From the NCBI RefSeq assembly GCF_002338065.1, contig NZ_DDHJ01000004.1:764059-828058 (forward strand): a DNA stretch of 64,000 bases, read 5' to 3'. The notes beneath the pieces are model-generated. The model made no database searches. It saw only the letters and a program-made list of their open reading frames with translations, and had not been told where the DNA came from. Numbering within the stretch: the stretch's first letter is position 1; every line of letters begins with the position of its first letter. A program made the translations under genes and the position numbers. This DNA comes from Pseudomonas sp. UBA1879. Lineage in GTDB: Bacteria > Pseudomonadota > Gammaproteobacteria > Pseudomonadales > Pseudomonadaceae. Shown one piece after another: positions 1 to 8,250 of this stretch.

Positions 1-61
1 GACTGATTTTGTAGACGATGAAAAACAGGATAAGCGGGATGAAGTCGATGAATTGTTTCAC
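1..61 (-). CDS. yciB: YciB/IspZ septation protein A, N-terminal fragment (runs off window)
   Basis: Reading the minus strand from a GTG at 61 gives a protein beginning MKQFIDFIPLILFFIVYKI, which is the characteristic first transmembrane segment of the YciB/IspZ inner-membrane family. Members are polytopic proteins linked to envelope synthesis and septation. Only about 20 codons lie inside the window; the rest is to the left. It is divergent from the PHP gene at 127, an arrangement known from other pseudomonads. The short length limits certainty, but the match to the family N-terminus is close. Confidence 0.8.
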   Translation of the reverse strand, partial: MKQFIDFIPLILFFIVYKIS

Positions 62-126
62 AGTAAGAGCCAGAAGCTGGATGTGGCGGCATAATAACAA
101 ACATCAATGACTGCGAAAGCGCCCCT

Positions 127-987
127 ATGAATGTCGACCTGCACTGCCACAGTACCGCTTCCGACGGCGCCCTAGCGCCTGCGGCACTCGTCGCCCGTGC
201 CTATGAGAACGGCGTCCGGGTGCTCGCGCTGACCGATCACGACACCATCGAAGGCCTCGAAGAAGCCCGCACGGCGGCGCTTGCGCTGGATATGCGCCTG
301 GTCAACGGCATCGAGTTGTCCTGCACCTGGGGTGGCGCGACCATCCACATTCTGGGTTACGGCTTCAATGTCGATGCCCGCCCTTTGCTCGACGCCATTG
401 AGCAATTGCACACCGGCCGCTGGTTGCGTGCTGAAGAAATCAGTCGCAAATTGGCGATGAAAGGTATGCCCGGCGCGCTGGAAGGTGCCCGCGCGGTGCA
501 ACAAGCGTTGGGCGACAGCGGCAATGCGCCGGCACGTCCGCACTTTGCGGACTTTCTCGTCAATGAAGGTTTCGTCAAGGATCGCGCCGAAGCGTTCCGC
601 AAATGGCTGGGCGCCGGCAAGCTCGGCGACGTCAAACAGCACTGGCCGACCCTGGAAGATACTGTCGCCACCCTGCGTGCGGCGGGCGCCTGGGTCAGTC
701 TGGCGCACCCTTGGCATTACGACTTTACCCGCAGCAAGCGTCGCAAGCTGGTCGCCGATTTCATTCAGGCGGGTGGTCATGCGATAGAAGTGGTCAACGG
801 CCTGCAACCCGCCGATCAGGTGGGCAGCCTAGCCATTCTGGCCCGCGAATTCGGTCTGCTGGTCAGTGCCGGCAGTGATTTTCATGCGCCTGGCGCCTGG
901 TCCGAGATAGGCGTCTACCGCCCGTTGCCCGAGGATCTGCCGCCACTTTGGGGGCGATTCAAACATGACCCGCCTACTGCCGTCTGA
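127..987 (+). CDS. rnm: PHP-domain 5'-3' exoribonuclease / nucleoside bisphosphate phosphatase (RNase AM, YciV-like)
   Basis: The 286-aa protein is a small PHP-fold metal phosphoesterase. The N-terminus carries DLHCHSTASDG, then TDHDT near residue 38 and GIELSC near residue 62, the metal-binding motifs of the TrpH/YciV family; further His residues appear in SLAHPWHYD (about 193) and AGSDFHAPG (about 248). E. coli YciV (RNase AM) trims 5' ends of rRNA and degrades short oligonucleotides and 3',5'-nucleotide bisphosphates in the cytosol. Length matches the family. The next gene begins 13 bp after the stop, so the two are probably cotranscribed. Confidence 0.88.
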   Translation: MNVDLHCHSTASDGALAPAALVARAYENGVRVLALTDHDTIEGLEEARTAALALDMRLVNGIELSCTWGGATIHILGYGFNVDARPLLDAIEQLHTGRWLRAEEISRKLAMKGMPGALEGARAVQQALGDSGNAPARPHFADFLVNEGFVKDRAEAFRKWLGAGKLGDVKQHWPTLEDTVATLRAAGAWVSLAHPWHYDFTRSKRRKLVADFIQAGGHAIEVVNGLQPADQVGSLAILAREFGLLVSAGSDFHAPGAWSEIGVYRPLPEDLPPLWGRFKHDPPTAV

Positions 988-1000
988 ACAGGAAGATACC

Positions 1001-1633
1001 GTGAGTCAATTTTTCCAGGTCCATCCGGAAAACCCGCAGTCGCGCCTGATTAAACAGGCGGTGGAAATCATTCGCGCGGGCGGCCTGGTGGTCTATCCCA
1101 CCGATTCGTCCTACGCGTTGGGTTGCCAGATGGGCGACAAAGGTGCGCTGGACCGCATTCGACGCCTGCGTGATCTGGACGACAAGCACAACTTCACGCT
1201 GATGTGCTGCGACCTGTCGCAACTGGGGCTGTTCGCCAAGGTGGACACCGCAGCGTTTCGTCTCCTCAAGGCTCACACACCGGGGCCGTACACCTTCATA
1301 CTCGGCGCCACACGCGAGGTGCCGCGTCTGCTGTTGCACCCCAAACGCCGCACCATCGGGCTGCGCGTGCCGCAACACCCTATCGCTCAGGCGCTGTTGC
1401 AGGAACTGGGTGAGCCGCTGATGAGCGTCAGTCTGATCATGCCGGGTGAAGATCTGCCGATGAGCGATCCTTACGAGATGCGCAAGGTCCTCGAACACCA
1501 CGTCGATCTGATCATCGACGGCGGCGAGGGCGGCATTTCTGCTTCCACCGTGATCAATCTGACCGAAGACGAGCCTCAAGTGGTGCGCGTGGGTTGCGGC
1601 GATCCGACGCCGTTCGGGGTCGAAGTCGAGTGA
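1001..1633 (+). CDS. YciO-type L-threonylcarbamoyladenylate synthase-like protein
   Basis: This 210-aa protein (counted from GTG 1001) belongs to the Sua5/YciO/YrdC dsRNA-binding fold: AGGLVVYPTDSSYALGC near the N-terminus is the nucleotide-binding signature, and KRRTIGLRVPQHP follows around residue 120. Family members make threonylcarbamoyl-AMP for tRNA t6A37, but the YciO branch is not the essential paralogue and its role is unclear. The GTG at 1001 is preferred over an in-frame ATG at 965, because GGAAGA lies just upstream, the protein then begins MSQFFQVHPENPQ like relatives, and the ATG start would overlap the preceding gene. The stop overlaps the likely scpA start. Confidence 0.82.
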   Translation: MSQFFQVHPENPQSRLIKQAVEIIRAGGLVVYPTDSSYALGCQMGDKGALDRIRRLRDLDDKHNFTLMCCDLSQLGLFAKVDTAAFRLLKAHTPGPYTFILGATREVPRLLLHPKRRTIGLRVPQHPIAQALLQELGEPLMSVSLIMPGEDLPMSDPYEMRKVLEHHVDLIIDGGEGGISASTVINLTEDEPQVVRVGCGDPTPFGVEVE

Positions 1634-2448
1634 CTGACGCCCAGACACTGGACCCGCTAGCCGACGCCCAACAGGAGTTGCCGTTTGCGATGGTCTATGG
1701 GCAGGCCGTCACGCAGATGCCGCTCGACTTGTACATTCCCCCCGACGCACTGGAAGTCTTTCTTGAAGCGTTCGAAGGCCCGCTCGACCTGCTGCTGTAC
1801 CTGATCCGTAAACAGAACATCAACATCCTCGACATCCCCGTGGCCGAGATCACACGGCAGTACATGGGCTACGTCGAGCTGATGAAAACCGTGCGCCTCG
1901 AACTGGCCGCCGAGTACCTGGTGATGGCCGCGATGCTGGCCGAAATCAAATCGCGCATGCTGCTGCCGCGCTCGGAAACCGCCGAAGAGGAAGAAGACGA
2001 CCCTCGCGCCGAGCTGATCCGTCGCTTGCAGGAGTACGAACGCTTCAAGGCTGCCGCCGAGGGCATCGATACGCTGAGTCGGGTGGGTCGCGACGTGGTG
2101 GTGCCCAAACTCGACGCGCCGGAAGCCCGCGCCCGCAAGCTGTTGCCGGACGTAGCGCTCGAAGAGTTGCTGGTGTCCATGGCCGACGTGCTGCGGCGGG
2201 GTGACATGTTCGAAAGCCATCAGGTCAGCCGCGAGGCCCTGTCCACCCGCGAGCGCATGAGCGATGTGCTCGAACGTCTGAAAGGCGCCGGCTTCGTGCC
2301 CTTTGCCGAACTGTTCACGGCCGAGGAAGGGCGTCTCGGCGTGGTCGTGACGTTCATGGCAGTGCTGGAGCTGGTCAAGGAGCAATTGGTCGAGCTGGTG
2401 CAGAACGAACCCTTCGCTGTCATTCATGTGCGGGCGCGAGCCGAATAA
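1630..2448 (+). CDS. scpA: Segregation and condensation protein A (kleisin)
   Basis: ScpA is the kleisin subunit that bridges SMC or MksB-type heads and works with ScpB in chromosome organisation. The core starts at EVFLEAFEGPLDLLLYLI and continues through QNINILDIPVAEITRQY, the SMC-neck-binding N-terminal domain. A long acidic helical middle (SETAEEEEDDPRAELIRRLQEYE) leads to a C-terminal winged helix. A GTG at 1630 overlaps the previous stop and gives 272 aa; the upstream ATG at 1594 would overlap far into the preceding gene, and an ATG at 1690 is another option. scpB follows after 17 bp, so the pair is an operon. Confidence 0.9.
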   Translation: MTDAQTLDPLADAQQELPFAMVYGQAVTQMPLDLYIPPDALEVFLEAFEGPLDLLLYLIRKQNINILDIPVAEITRQYMGYVELMKTVRLELAAEYLVMAAMLAEIKSRMLLPRSETAEEEEDDPRAELIRRLQEYERFKAAAEGIDTLSRVGRDVVVPKLDAPEARARKLLPDVALEELLVSMADVLRRGDMFESHQVSREALSTRERMSDVLERLKGAGFVPFAELFTAEEGRLGVVVTFMAVLELVKEQLVELVQNEPFAVIHVRARAE

Positions 2449-2465
2449 AGAGCCAGAGCTGATCG

Positions 2466-3257
2466 ATGAACCTGAACGAACCCCGCGAACTCGCGCCGCT
2501 GCTCGAAGCGTTTCTGCTGGCCTCCGGCAAACCGCAATCTCTGGAACGGCTCTACGAATTGTTCGAGGAAGGCGAGCGCCCGGAACCTGCAGTGTTCAAA
2601 AAGGCGCTCACCCTGTTGACCAAGTCCTGTGACAACCGGGCGTTCGAATTGAAGGAAGTCGCCTCAGGCTATCGCCTGCAAATCCGCGAAAAGTTCGCGC
2701 CATGGGTGGGCCGTTTGTGGGAAGAGCGCCCGCAGCGTTATTCCCGCGCCTTGCTCGAAACCCTGGCGCTGATCGCCTACCGCCAGCCGATCACCCGGGG
2801 AGAAATCGAGGACGTGCGCGGCGTCGCGGTCAACAGCAACATCGTCAAAACCTTGCTGGAACGCGAGTGGATCAGGATCGTCGGCTATCGCGATGTGCCC
2901 GGCAAGCCGGCGATGTTCGCGACCACCAAGGCGTTTCTTGACCATTTCAACCTGAAAAACCTCGACGAGCTGCCGCCGCTGGCCGATTTGCGGGAGATGG
3001 AAGCCGAGCCAGTCCTCGATTTCGACGATGCCCCTGTTCCTGCGCATTTGCAGGCGTTGGCCGATGCCAGTCTGGAGCCGGAGGTTGACGCACAGCCTGA
3101 AGCACCGCGGGACGAGACCAGCTTCCGCAGCCTGCTGGCCGAACTGGATACGATGGAAGACGGCCTGAAAATTGATTTCGACGATTTATTGCTCGATCAG
3201 CCCGATCAAGGGTCTGAATTGGAAGATGAGCAGCAGGAAGACGAAGATCCCCGCTGA
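2466..3257 (+). CDS. scpB: Segregation and condensation protein B
   Basis: The 263-aa protein has two winged-helix domains in the first 180 residues, with the family-typical stretch RYSRALLETLALIAYRQP and TRGEIEDVRGV about residues 95-120. ScpB dimers bind the kleisin ScpA and regulate the condensin complex. The tail after about residue 175 is very acidic (…ELEDEQQEDEDPR) and looks disordered, a common feature of Pseudomonas ScpB. The gene lies 17 bp behind scpA and is probably translationally linked to it. Confidence 0.92.
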   Translation: MNLNEPRELAPLLEAFLLASGKPQSLERLYELFEEGERPEPAVFKKALTLLTKSCDNRAFELKEVASGYRLQIREKFAPWVGRLWEERPQRYSRALLETLALIAYRQPITRGEIEDVRGVAVNSNIVKTLLEREWIRIVGYRDVPGKPAMFATTKAFLDHFNLKNLDELPPLADLREMEAEPVLDFDDAPVPAHLQALADASLEPEVDAQPEAPRDETSFRSLLAELDTMEDGLKIDFDDLLLDQPDQGSELEDEQQEDEDPR

Positions 3258-3282
3258 GCGTTGGTGTGACCGATTCATACGA

Positions 3283-3420
3283 CTGTAGGCGCGCGGCTTG
3301 TCCCGCGATCTGGCGCGAAGCGGCGGTGGATGTCAGTCAGTGCGGAGTGCCAGGTGTACCGCCTCGACAGGAATCGCGACGGGTTCCTCATCGATCGCGG
3401 GACAGGCCACGCGCCTACCG
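3283..3420. repeat. REP-like long inverted repeat, family C
   Basis: The left arm reads CTGTAGGCGCGCGGCTTGTC and continues CCGCGAT; the right arm is ATCGCGGGACAGGCCACGCG followed by CCTAC, so the ends are imperfect inverted copies about 90 bp apart. A second copy lies at 57670-57806. It separates scpB from the DUF1289 gene. Such paired REP sequences form large RNA or DNA hairpins. Confidence 0.75.
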
Positions 3421-3454
3421 TATTCGGCGCTTTTCCATTATTTCAGGCGAACCC

Positions 3455-3643
3455 ATGAGCACTAAGAATCCCTGCATCAGCATTTGCAAATTCGACGACG
3501 ACATTTGCATCGGCTGCGGCCGCAGCAAACGTGAGGTCAAGTCGTGGAAGAAAATGGACAAGGACGAGAGACGCTCGGTGGTCGCCGATTCTGTCCAGCG
3601 TCTGAAGACGCTCAAGTCTTCCGCCCGGCGGAAAAAGAAATGA
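3455..3643 (+). CDS. DUF1289 small cysteine-motif protein
   Basis: From the ATG at 3455 the product is 62 aa: MSTKNPCISICKFDDDICIG, then CGRSKREVKSW, with a C-x3-C-x6-C-x2-C pattern and a basic tail (SSARRKKK). DUF1289 proteins are short, contain four conserved cysteines likely to bind a metal or Fe-S cluster, and have no established function. An upstream in-frame ATG at 3266 would translate through the repeat element and is rejected. The gene sits between scpB and rluB, a placement common in pseudomonads. Confidence 0.85.
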   Translation: MSTKNPCISICKFDDDICIGCGRSKREVKSWKKMDKDERRSVVADSVQRLKTLKSSARRKKK

Positions 3644-3827
3644 GTGGACGGATTTCATCTACGCTCTGATGCGCAACGCGCGCCATGAGCGTATGATTCG
3701 CGACCTTTTGGCGATCCACACTCGCCAGAGAGATTCCAGTTTCAGCCCCTCGCTTCTGTTCGGAGGCCGGGCAACAGGCCGTGCCCACTCGCGCACGCCC
3801 TGATTCGACACACCGGGAGGTGCCCAG

Positions 3828-5045
3828 ATGAGTGAACACGACAAGCAAGACAAAGAGATCGGCCCAGCAGGCGAAAAACTGCAAAAGGTGCTGGCGCGCA
3901 TTGGCGTCGGCTCGCGCCGGGACGTTGAATCCTGGATCGGCGAAGGCCGCATCAAGGTCAATGGCGTACAGGCCAGCCTCGGCCAGCGCGTCGATCTGCA
4001 CGACGCCATCACGGTCGACGGTCGCGTCATCAAGCGCGAAGAGGCCGCGGAAACGGTCCGTCGCGTCATCATGTACAACAAGCCGGACGGCGAAATCTGC
4101 ACCCGTGACGACCCGGAAGGCCGTCCGACCGTGTTCGACCGCCTGCCGCGTCCGAAAGAGGGCCGCTGGATCAACATCGGTCGCCTCGACATCAACACCA
4201 CCGGTCTGCTGATGTTCACCACCGACGGCGAGCTGGCGAACCGCCTGATGCACCCGTCCTTCGAAATGGACCGCGAGTACGCTGTACGCGTCCGTGGCGA
4301 AGTCGACGACGACATGCTGCTGCGCCTGAAGAACGGCGTGATCCTCGAAGACGGTCCGGCCCGTTTCACCGATATCCAGCAAGCGCCGGGGGGTGAAGGC
4401 TTCAACCACTGGTATCACTGCGTGGTAATGGAAGGTCGCAACCGTGAAGTGCGTCGTCTGTGGGAATCCCAGGGTCTGGTGGTCAGCCGACTGAAGCGCG
4501 TGCGTTTCGGTCCGGTATTCTTGAACTCCGATTTGCCCATGGGCCGCTGGCGCGAAATGAGTCAGCAGGAAGTCGACATTCTCAGCGCCGAAGTGGGCCT
4601 GAAACCGGTCGCCATGCCGCAGATGACCGCCAAGACCAAAGACAAGCTTGAGCGTTTGCAGCGCCAGTCTTCGCGTCCATTGGGCAAAGGCGAGCGCGTG
4701 CGTCAACTGCGTCCGGCCAAGGACGCTGCGCCGGCTGAGCGCGCACCCCGCGAGCCACGTGTGGCTGATGGCGAGCGCCCGGCGCGCAAGCCTGCCGAAA
4801 GTGGTCGTCCGGCCCGCACGCCGCGTCCGGCCGCAGGCGGTCGTGGTGACAGCCGTGGCGACAGTAGCCGTGGCACGCCAGTAGCGGAACGTCCGAGCGA
4901 GATGAACAAACGCCCGGTCAAGCCGAAGTCCTCGCGACCCGGCATCAAACTGGTTGACGACGACAAGACCCCCTCGGGCAAGCGTCGTGGCGCGCCTGCC
5001 GGTGCCGGTCAGCGCCCAGGCTTTGGTCGTCGCAAGCCAGAGTGA
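3828..5045 (+). CDS. rluB: 23S rRNA pseudouridine(2605) synthase RluB
   Basis: The 405-aa protein starts after a clear GGGAGG site. An S4 RNA-binding domain (LQKVLARIGVGSRRDVESWI) occupies residues 15-75. The RsuA-type catalytic domain follows, with the active-site motif GRLDINTTGLL near residue 125 and RNREVRRLW near residue 205. The fold and motifs match RluB, which isomerises U2605 of 23S rRNA. The last 130 residues are a low-complexity Arg/Lys/Ala/Pro tail, long compared with E. coli RluB but usual in Pseudomonas, and probably an RNA-binding extension. A strong terminator follows. Confidence 0.92.
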   Translation: MSEHDKQDKEIGPAGEKLQKVLARIGVGSRRDVESWIGEGRIKVNGVQASLGQRVDLHDAITVDGRVIKREEAAETVRRVIMYNKPDGEICTRDDPEGRPTVFDRLPRPKEGRWINIGRLDINTTGLLMFTTDGELANRLMHPSFEMDREYAVRVRGEVDDDMLLRLKNGVILEDGPARFTDIQQAPGGEGFNHWYHCVVMEGRNREVRRLWESQGLVVSRLKRVRFGPVFLNSDLPMGRWREMSQQEVDILSAEVGLKPVAMPQMTAKTKDKLERLQRQSSRPLGKGERVRQLRPAKDAAPAERAPREPRVADGERPARKPAESGRPARTPRPAAGGRGDSRGDSSRGTPVAERPSEMNKRPVKPKSSRPGIKLVDDDKTPSGKRRGAPAGAGQRPGFGRRKPE

Positions 5046-5066
5046 TCGAGGCTCGATAACAAGAAC

Positions 5067-5094
5067 GCCAGTCAATGACTGGCGTTTTTTTTGG
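5067..5094 (+). terminator. Rho-independent terminator after rluB
   Basis: AACGCCAGTC and GACTGGCGTT form a perfect stem around a two-base AA centre in the forward reading, followed by a run of T. It ends the rluB transcript and also lies at the tail of the convergent gene at 5115. Confidence 0.9.
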
Positions 5095-5114
5095 GGGTGT
5101 CGATGCCGGTGAGA

Positions 5115-6092
5115 TCACTGGAGATTCACGTACCGGGTGCCGTCGAACACCACCTGCTGGTCCACGGCCAACGTGCCGCTGCTAAAGATCAAGTCGAGAT
5201 GATGGCTGCCCTTGGCGCCGCCGCCGAGGCCCAAATGAAGGCCACAATGGCGCTCCTCGAATCCTGCATTGCGCGCATACAGCTGGGTGACCCCCTCGTT
5301 GGTGCCAATCCCCAGCTCTTCGATGCGCCGATTTGACGGGTTAGCGTCGAGGTACTTGCCGAAGTCGTTCGCCAATCCCGGCACGTCAGTGGCGATCCGC
5401 GTGATGGTGGAGTCTTCGATCCACATCTCCAGGGGTGATTCGAGGATGCCGTATTTGCGGGCGAAGGGAATCGTGCCCAAAAACGTGCCGATGAATTTCA
5501 CATGACCATTGATTGATTCGCTGTGGGTGGCGATTTCGCCGGGTGCCAGGTCGTAGTTACCCACGCCGTTGACGTTCGTCCACTTTTTGAGGTCGCGAAG
5601 CGGCGCTTCGAAGTAAGAGCCGCGTTCGTCGCTGAAACGCAAGGTGTCGCCTTGGCTCATGCGTTGAATAAGCGCGGCATTCAGCTGCGCAATGCGCTCG
5701 GGCTCGACGCTGAACGTGTCATAAAAGTAATCACCGTAGTCTTTGAACAGCAGCGATTTTTTCCAGTGCTCCGACATGACGCCCTGCAGCGCACGAATGA
5801 AGGGGGGGCCTTCGGCACGCGGGTTGGGCAGTGTCGAGGAGTCGTAGAACAGCACGTAAAGGTCCGAAGACGTGATAGCCAGTTCCAATTGATCGGTGGG
5901 CGTCGTGTCCAATCTCAAGCTGCTGAACTGGAAGTCATGGAGGCCTTCGGGGTTGTCAGTGATCTGCCCGGTCAGCGTGGTGTACTCATCGGTATGCGCC
6001 AGCAATACGTTCGGCGCGGCGATATTTTGAAGGGCGGGGTGGTGGTGCAGGTAGTAAAGAAAGTGCTCGATTGCGCGGTTCTGTTCCGTCAT
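5115..6092 (-). CDS. M29 aminopeptidase-like protein, divergent active site
   Basis: From ATG 6092 (preceded by GGGAG) the product is 325 aa. The C-terminal half resembles clan M29 aminopeptidases (AmpS/PepS/aminopeptidase T): PGEIATHSESINGHV, EELGIGTNEGV, ERHCGLHLGLGG and SHHLDLIFSSG correspond to the blocks that supply the metal-binding Glu, Glu, His and His-x-Asp residues. The position normally holding the catalytic Tyr just after the HxALG-type motif reads GGGAKG, so that residue seems absent. It is also shorter than the usual roughly 410 aa. The gene lies directly downstream of the 45-codon peptide gene at 6163-6300, with a hairpin between. It may process or modify that peptide; this is inference. 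Confidence 0.6.
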   Translation of the reverse strand: MTEQNRAIEHFLYYLHHHPALQNIAAPNVLLAHTDEYTTLTGQITDNPEGLHDFQFSSLRLDTTPTDQLELAITSSDLYVLFYDSSTLPNPRAEGPPFIRALQGVMSEHWKKSLLFKDYGDYFYDTFSVEPERIAQLNAALIQRMSQGDTLRFSDERGSYFEAPLRDLKKWTNVNGVGNYDLAPGEIATHSESINGHVKFIGTFLGTIPFARKYGILESPLEMWIEDSTITRIATDVPGLANDFGKYLDANPSNRRIEELGIGTNEGVTQLYARNAGFEERHCGLHLGLGGGAKGSHHLDLIFSSGTLAVDQQVVFDGTRYVNLQ

Positions 6093-6120
6093 ATGGGCGC
6101 TCCCGCAGACAGGCTGAAAA

Positions 6121-6153
6121 CAAAAAGGGCGACGCAATGACTGCGTTCGCCCC
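6121..6153 (-). terminator. Hairpin plus U-tract between peptide gene and M29-like gene
   Basis: On the minus strand GGGCGAACGCA pairs with TGCGTCGCCC (one bulged A) around a GTCAT loop, followed by TTTTTGTTTT. It has full terminator form and sits 10 bp after the peptide stop and about 30 bp before the M29-like start. It probably lets the short peptide mRNA accumulate above the downstream enzyme mRNA. Confidence 0.7.
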
Positions 6154-6162
6154 CTCGCTACG

Positions 6163-6300
6163 TTAGAACGGCCACATCGCTGTGCCAAATGGCACGACCG
6201 CTTCTGCCTGCATCATTTCGACCGCAGCATCGTGGGTCGGTGCTTCAAACCAATCGTCGAGTTGCAGTTCTTCTTCCAGGTTCAGTTCTACGGATTGCAT
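6163..6300 (-). CDS. 45-aa peptide, candidate precursor peptide
   Basis: An ideal site, AGGAG eight bases before ATG 6300, supports translation. The product begins MQSVELNLEEELQLDDWFEA and ends VVPFGTAMWPF. The first 33 or so residues are strongly acidic and helix-prone, with an E/L/D-rich leader-like stretch; the last 11 are hydrophobic, Pro-bracketed and aromatic, including Trp and two Phe. No export signal is seen. This leader-plus-core shape, with a terminator and then a peptidase-like gene, is what a ribosomally made modified-peptide precursor would look like, but I do not recognise the family. It could instead be a regulatory or structural small protein. Confidence 0.6.
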   Translation of the reverse strand: MQSVELNLEEELQLDDWFEAPTHDAAVEMMQAEAVVPFGTAMWPF

Positions 6301-6815
6301 AGGTAAATCTCCTGAGAATGACGTACTTGCCGAATGCGACGGGGCGACCCGGAATTGAATTGCCTCGCCAAGGAAGCACACTGACCTTCGTGGCCAGCAA
6401 GCGATAACGAAACTAGTTCATGTAAACGGGACTTGCCAAGTAAAAAACGTCTGCGAAAATGCTGGCAAATTGCCGGAAAATAGAAAAGTTTCAAGAAAAA
6501 CAAAGGGTGAGCTGAAGCGATTCCGCTCAAATTTTTTTCTGACGGAATTGTGTCGATATTGGATCCGTTCAACGTAAAAAGAACATTTCGAGCGGGGACT
6601 TTCTTGTTCGCAAGGGCTGCCCGAACTTGACCACCTTCCCAGGTTTCTCGGTCCATCGTGTTCGCGGAGGTGTACAATGCGCCGCGTTTTTTCTGTGATT
6701 CATCGGCGTATGGACGCCACCCCACTCGGAGCTACCCGCTCCGTTTCACTCCGCCGCGTCATGAGCGCGTCGGGTTCGATTCCGTCACAGACAAGAACAA
6801 CAAGGTGACTATTCA
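6301..6815. other. 515-bp divergent intergenic region
   Basis: This gap separates the minus-strand peptide gene from the plus-strand permease. Its middle (about 6425-6560) is clearly AT-richer than its surroundings. A minus-strand reading frame of 145 codons across 6288-6725 has no good start site or recognisable content and is not called. A TACAAT that could be a -10 lies near 6674 on the plus strand, without a convincing -35. The region must contain both promoters. Confidence 0.5.
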
Positions 6816-8240
6816 ATGAGTGAACACATGTCCCATTCGGGAGCGTTGAAGCGTGGTCTCAAAAACCGCCATATCCAGCTGATTGCCTTGGGCGGTGCCA
6901 TCGGCACAGGCCTGTTCCTGGGGTCGGCGGGTGTCTTGAAGTCGGCGGGCCCATCGATGATTCTGGGCTATGCCCTGTGCGGCTTCATCGCCTTCATGAT
7001 CATGCGCCAATTGGGCGAGATGATCGTCGAAGAGCCGGTCGCCGGTTCGTTCAGCCATTTCGCACACAAATATTGGGGCGGTTTTGCGGGCTTTCTGTCT
7101 GGCTGGAACTGCTGGGTGCTGTACATTCTGGTGGGCATGTCCGAGCTGAGCGCCGTCGGAAAATACGTGCAGTACTGGTGGCCGGAAATCCCGTCCTGGG
7201 CCTCAGCGGCCGTGTTCTTCGTGATGATCAACGTCGTCAACCTTGCCAACGTCAAAGTCTTTGGCGAAGCCGAGTTCTGGTTCGCGATCATCAAAGTCGT
7301 CGCGATTCTGGGCATGATCGCGTTGGGCAGCTACCTGCTGGTCAGCGGCAACGGCGGCCCCCACGCGTCGGTGAATAACCTTTGGGACCACGGCGGCTTC
7401 TTCCCCAACGGGGTGAGTGGTCTGGTCATGGCGCTGGCGTTCATCATGTTTTCCTTCGGCGGCCTGGAGATGCTCGGTTTCACCGCCGCAGAAGCCGACC
7501 AGCCGAAAGTCATCATCCCGAAAGCGATCAATCAGGTGATCTACCGCATCCTGATTTTCTACATCGGCTCGCTGGTCGTGCTGTTGTCGTTGACCCCGTG
7601 GGACGCGTTGCTGACTGACCTGAATGCGTCCGGCGATGCCTACAGCGGCAGCCCATTCGTACACGTGTTCTCGATGCTAGGCAGCAACACGGCAGCGCAC
7701 ATCCTCAACTTCGTGGTACTGACCGCCGCGCTGTCTGTATACAACAGCGGCACCTATTGCAACGCGCGCATGTTGTTCGGCATGGCCGAGCAGGGCGATG
7801 CGCCTCGTTCACTGGCCCGGGTCGATGGCCGGGGTGTGCCGGTGCGGGCCATTCTGGTGTCAGCCGCAGTAACCGTGATCGCCGTGTTGCTCAACTACCT
7901 GATCCCGCAAAACGCGCTTGAGTTGCTGATGTCGCTGGTGGTCGCAACGCTGGTGATCAACTGGGCGATGATCAGCTACTCGCACCTGAAGTTTCGCCAA
8001 CACATGGCACGCAAAGGCCAGCAAACGCTGTTCAAGGCGCTGTGGTATCCGTATGGCAACTACCTGTGCCTGGCATTCGTGGTGCTGATTCTGGGGATCA
8101 TGCTGATGATCCCGGGGATTCAGGTCTCGGTGTACGCAATTCCGGTGTGGCTGCTGGCGATGTGGGTGTTCTTCCTCATCAAGAACAAACGCCACGCCGA
8201 CGCTGAATCGATGGCTCAAAGGACGTCCATCATCAAATAA
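6816..8240 (+). CDS. AroP/PheP-type aromatic amino acid permease
   Basis: The 474-aa protein is a 12-helix APC-family transporter of the amino acid:proton symporter group. The N-terminal signature LKNRHIQLIALGGAIGTGLF leads into GSAGVLKSAGPS, followed by REMIVEEPVAGSF-like sequence (QLGEMIVEEPVAGSF), typical of AroP, PheP and related permeases. It imports aromatic or related neutral amino acids across the inner membrane. The phenylalanine-catabolic genes 4 kb downstream make aromatic substrates plausible, but the exact substrate cannot be read. Translation starts after AAGGTG. arfB begins 10 bp after the stop. Confidence 0.85.
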   Translation: MSEHMSHSGALKRGLKNRHIQLIALGGAIGTGLFLGSAGVLKSAGPSMILGYALCGFIAFMIMRQLGEMIVEEPVAGSFSHFAHKYWGGFAGFLSGWNCWVLYILVGMSELSAVGKYVQYWWPEIPSWASAAVFFVMINVVNLANVKVFGEAEFWFAIIKVVAILGMIALGSYLLVSGNGGPHASVNNLWDHGGFFPNGVSGLVMALAFIMFSFGGLEMLGFTAAEADQPKVIIPKAINQVIYRILIFYIGSLVVLLSLTPWDALLTDLNASGDAYSGSPFVHVFSMLGSNTAAHILNFVVLTAALSVYNSGTYCNARMLFGMAEQGDAPRSLARVDGRGVPVRAILVSAAVTVIAVLLNYLIPQNALELLMSLVVATLVINWAMISYSHLKFRQHMARKGQQTLFKALWYPYGNYLCLAFVVLILGIMLMIPGIQVSVYAIPVWLLAMWVFFLIKNKRHADAESMAQRTSIIK

Positions 8241-8250
8241 GGTGTCTGCC

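Noticed and set aside
3266..3454. N-terminal extension of the DUF1289 frame
   Set aside because: It translates a REP-like element; the ATG at 3455 gives the family-length protein.
3612..5075. Long minus-strand frame over rluB
   Set aside because: High-GC antisense shadow of a clearly conserved plus-strand gene. The same holds for the other long antisense frames, such as those over alaS, lysC, mqo and the receiver-TPR gene.
6288..6725. 145-codon minus-strand frame upstream of the peptide gene
   Set aside because: No ribosome site, no recognisable sequence, and it overlaps the peptide gene's ribosome site and promoter region.
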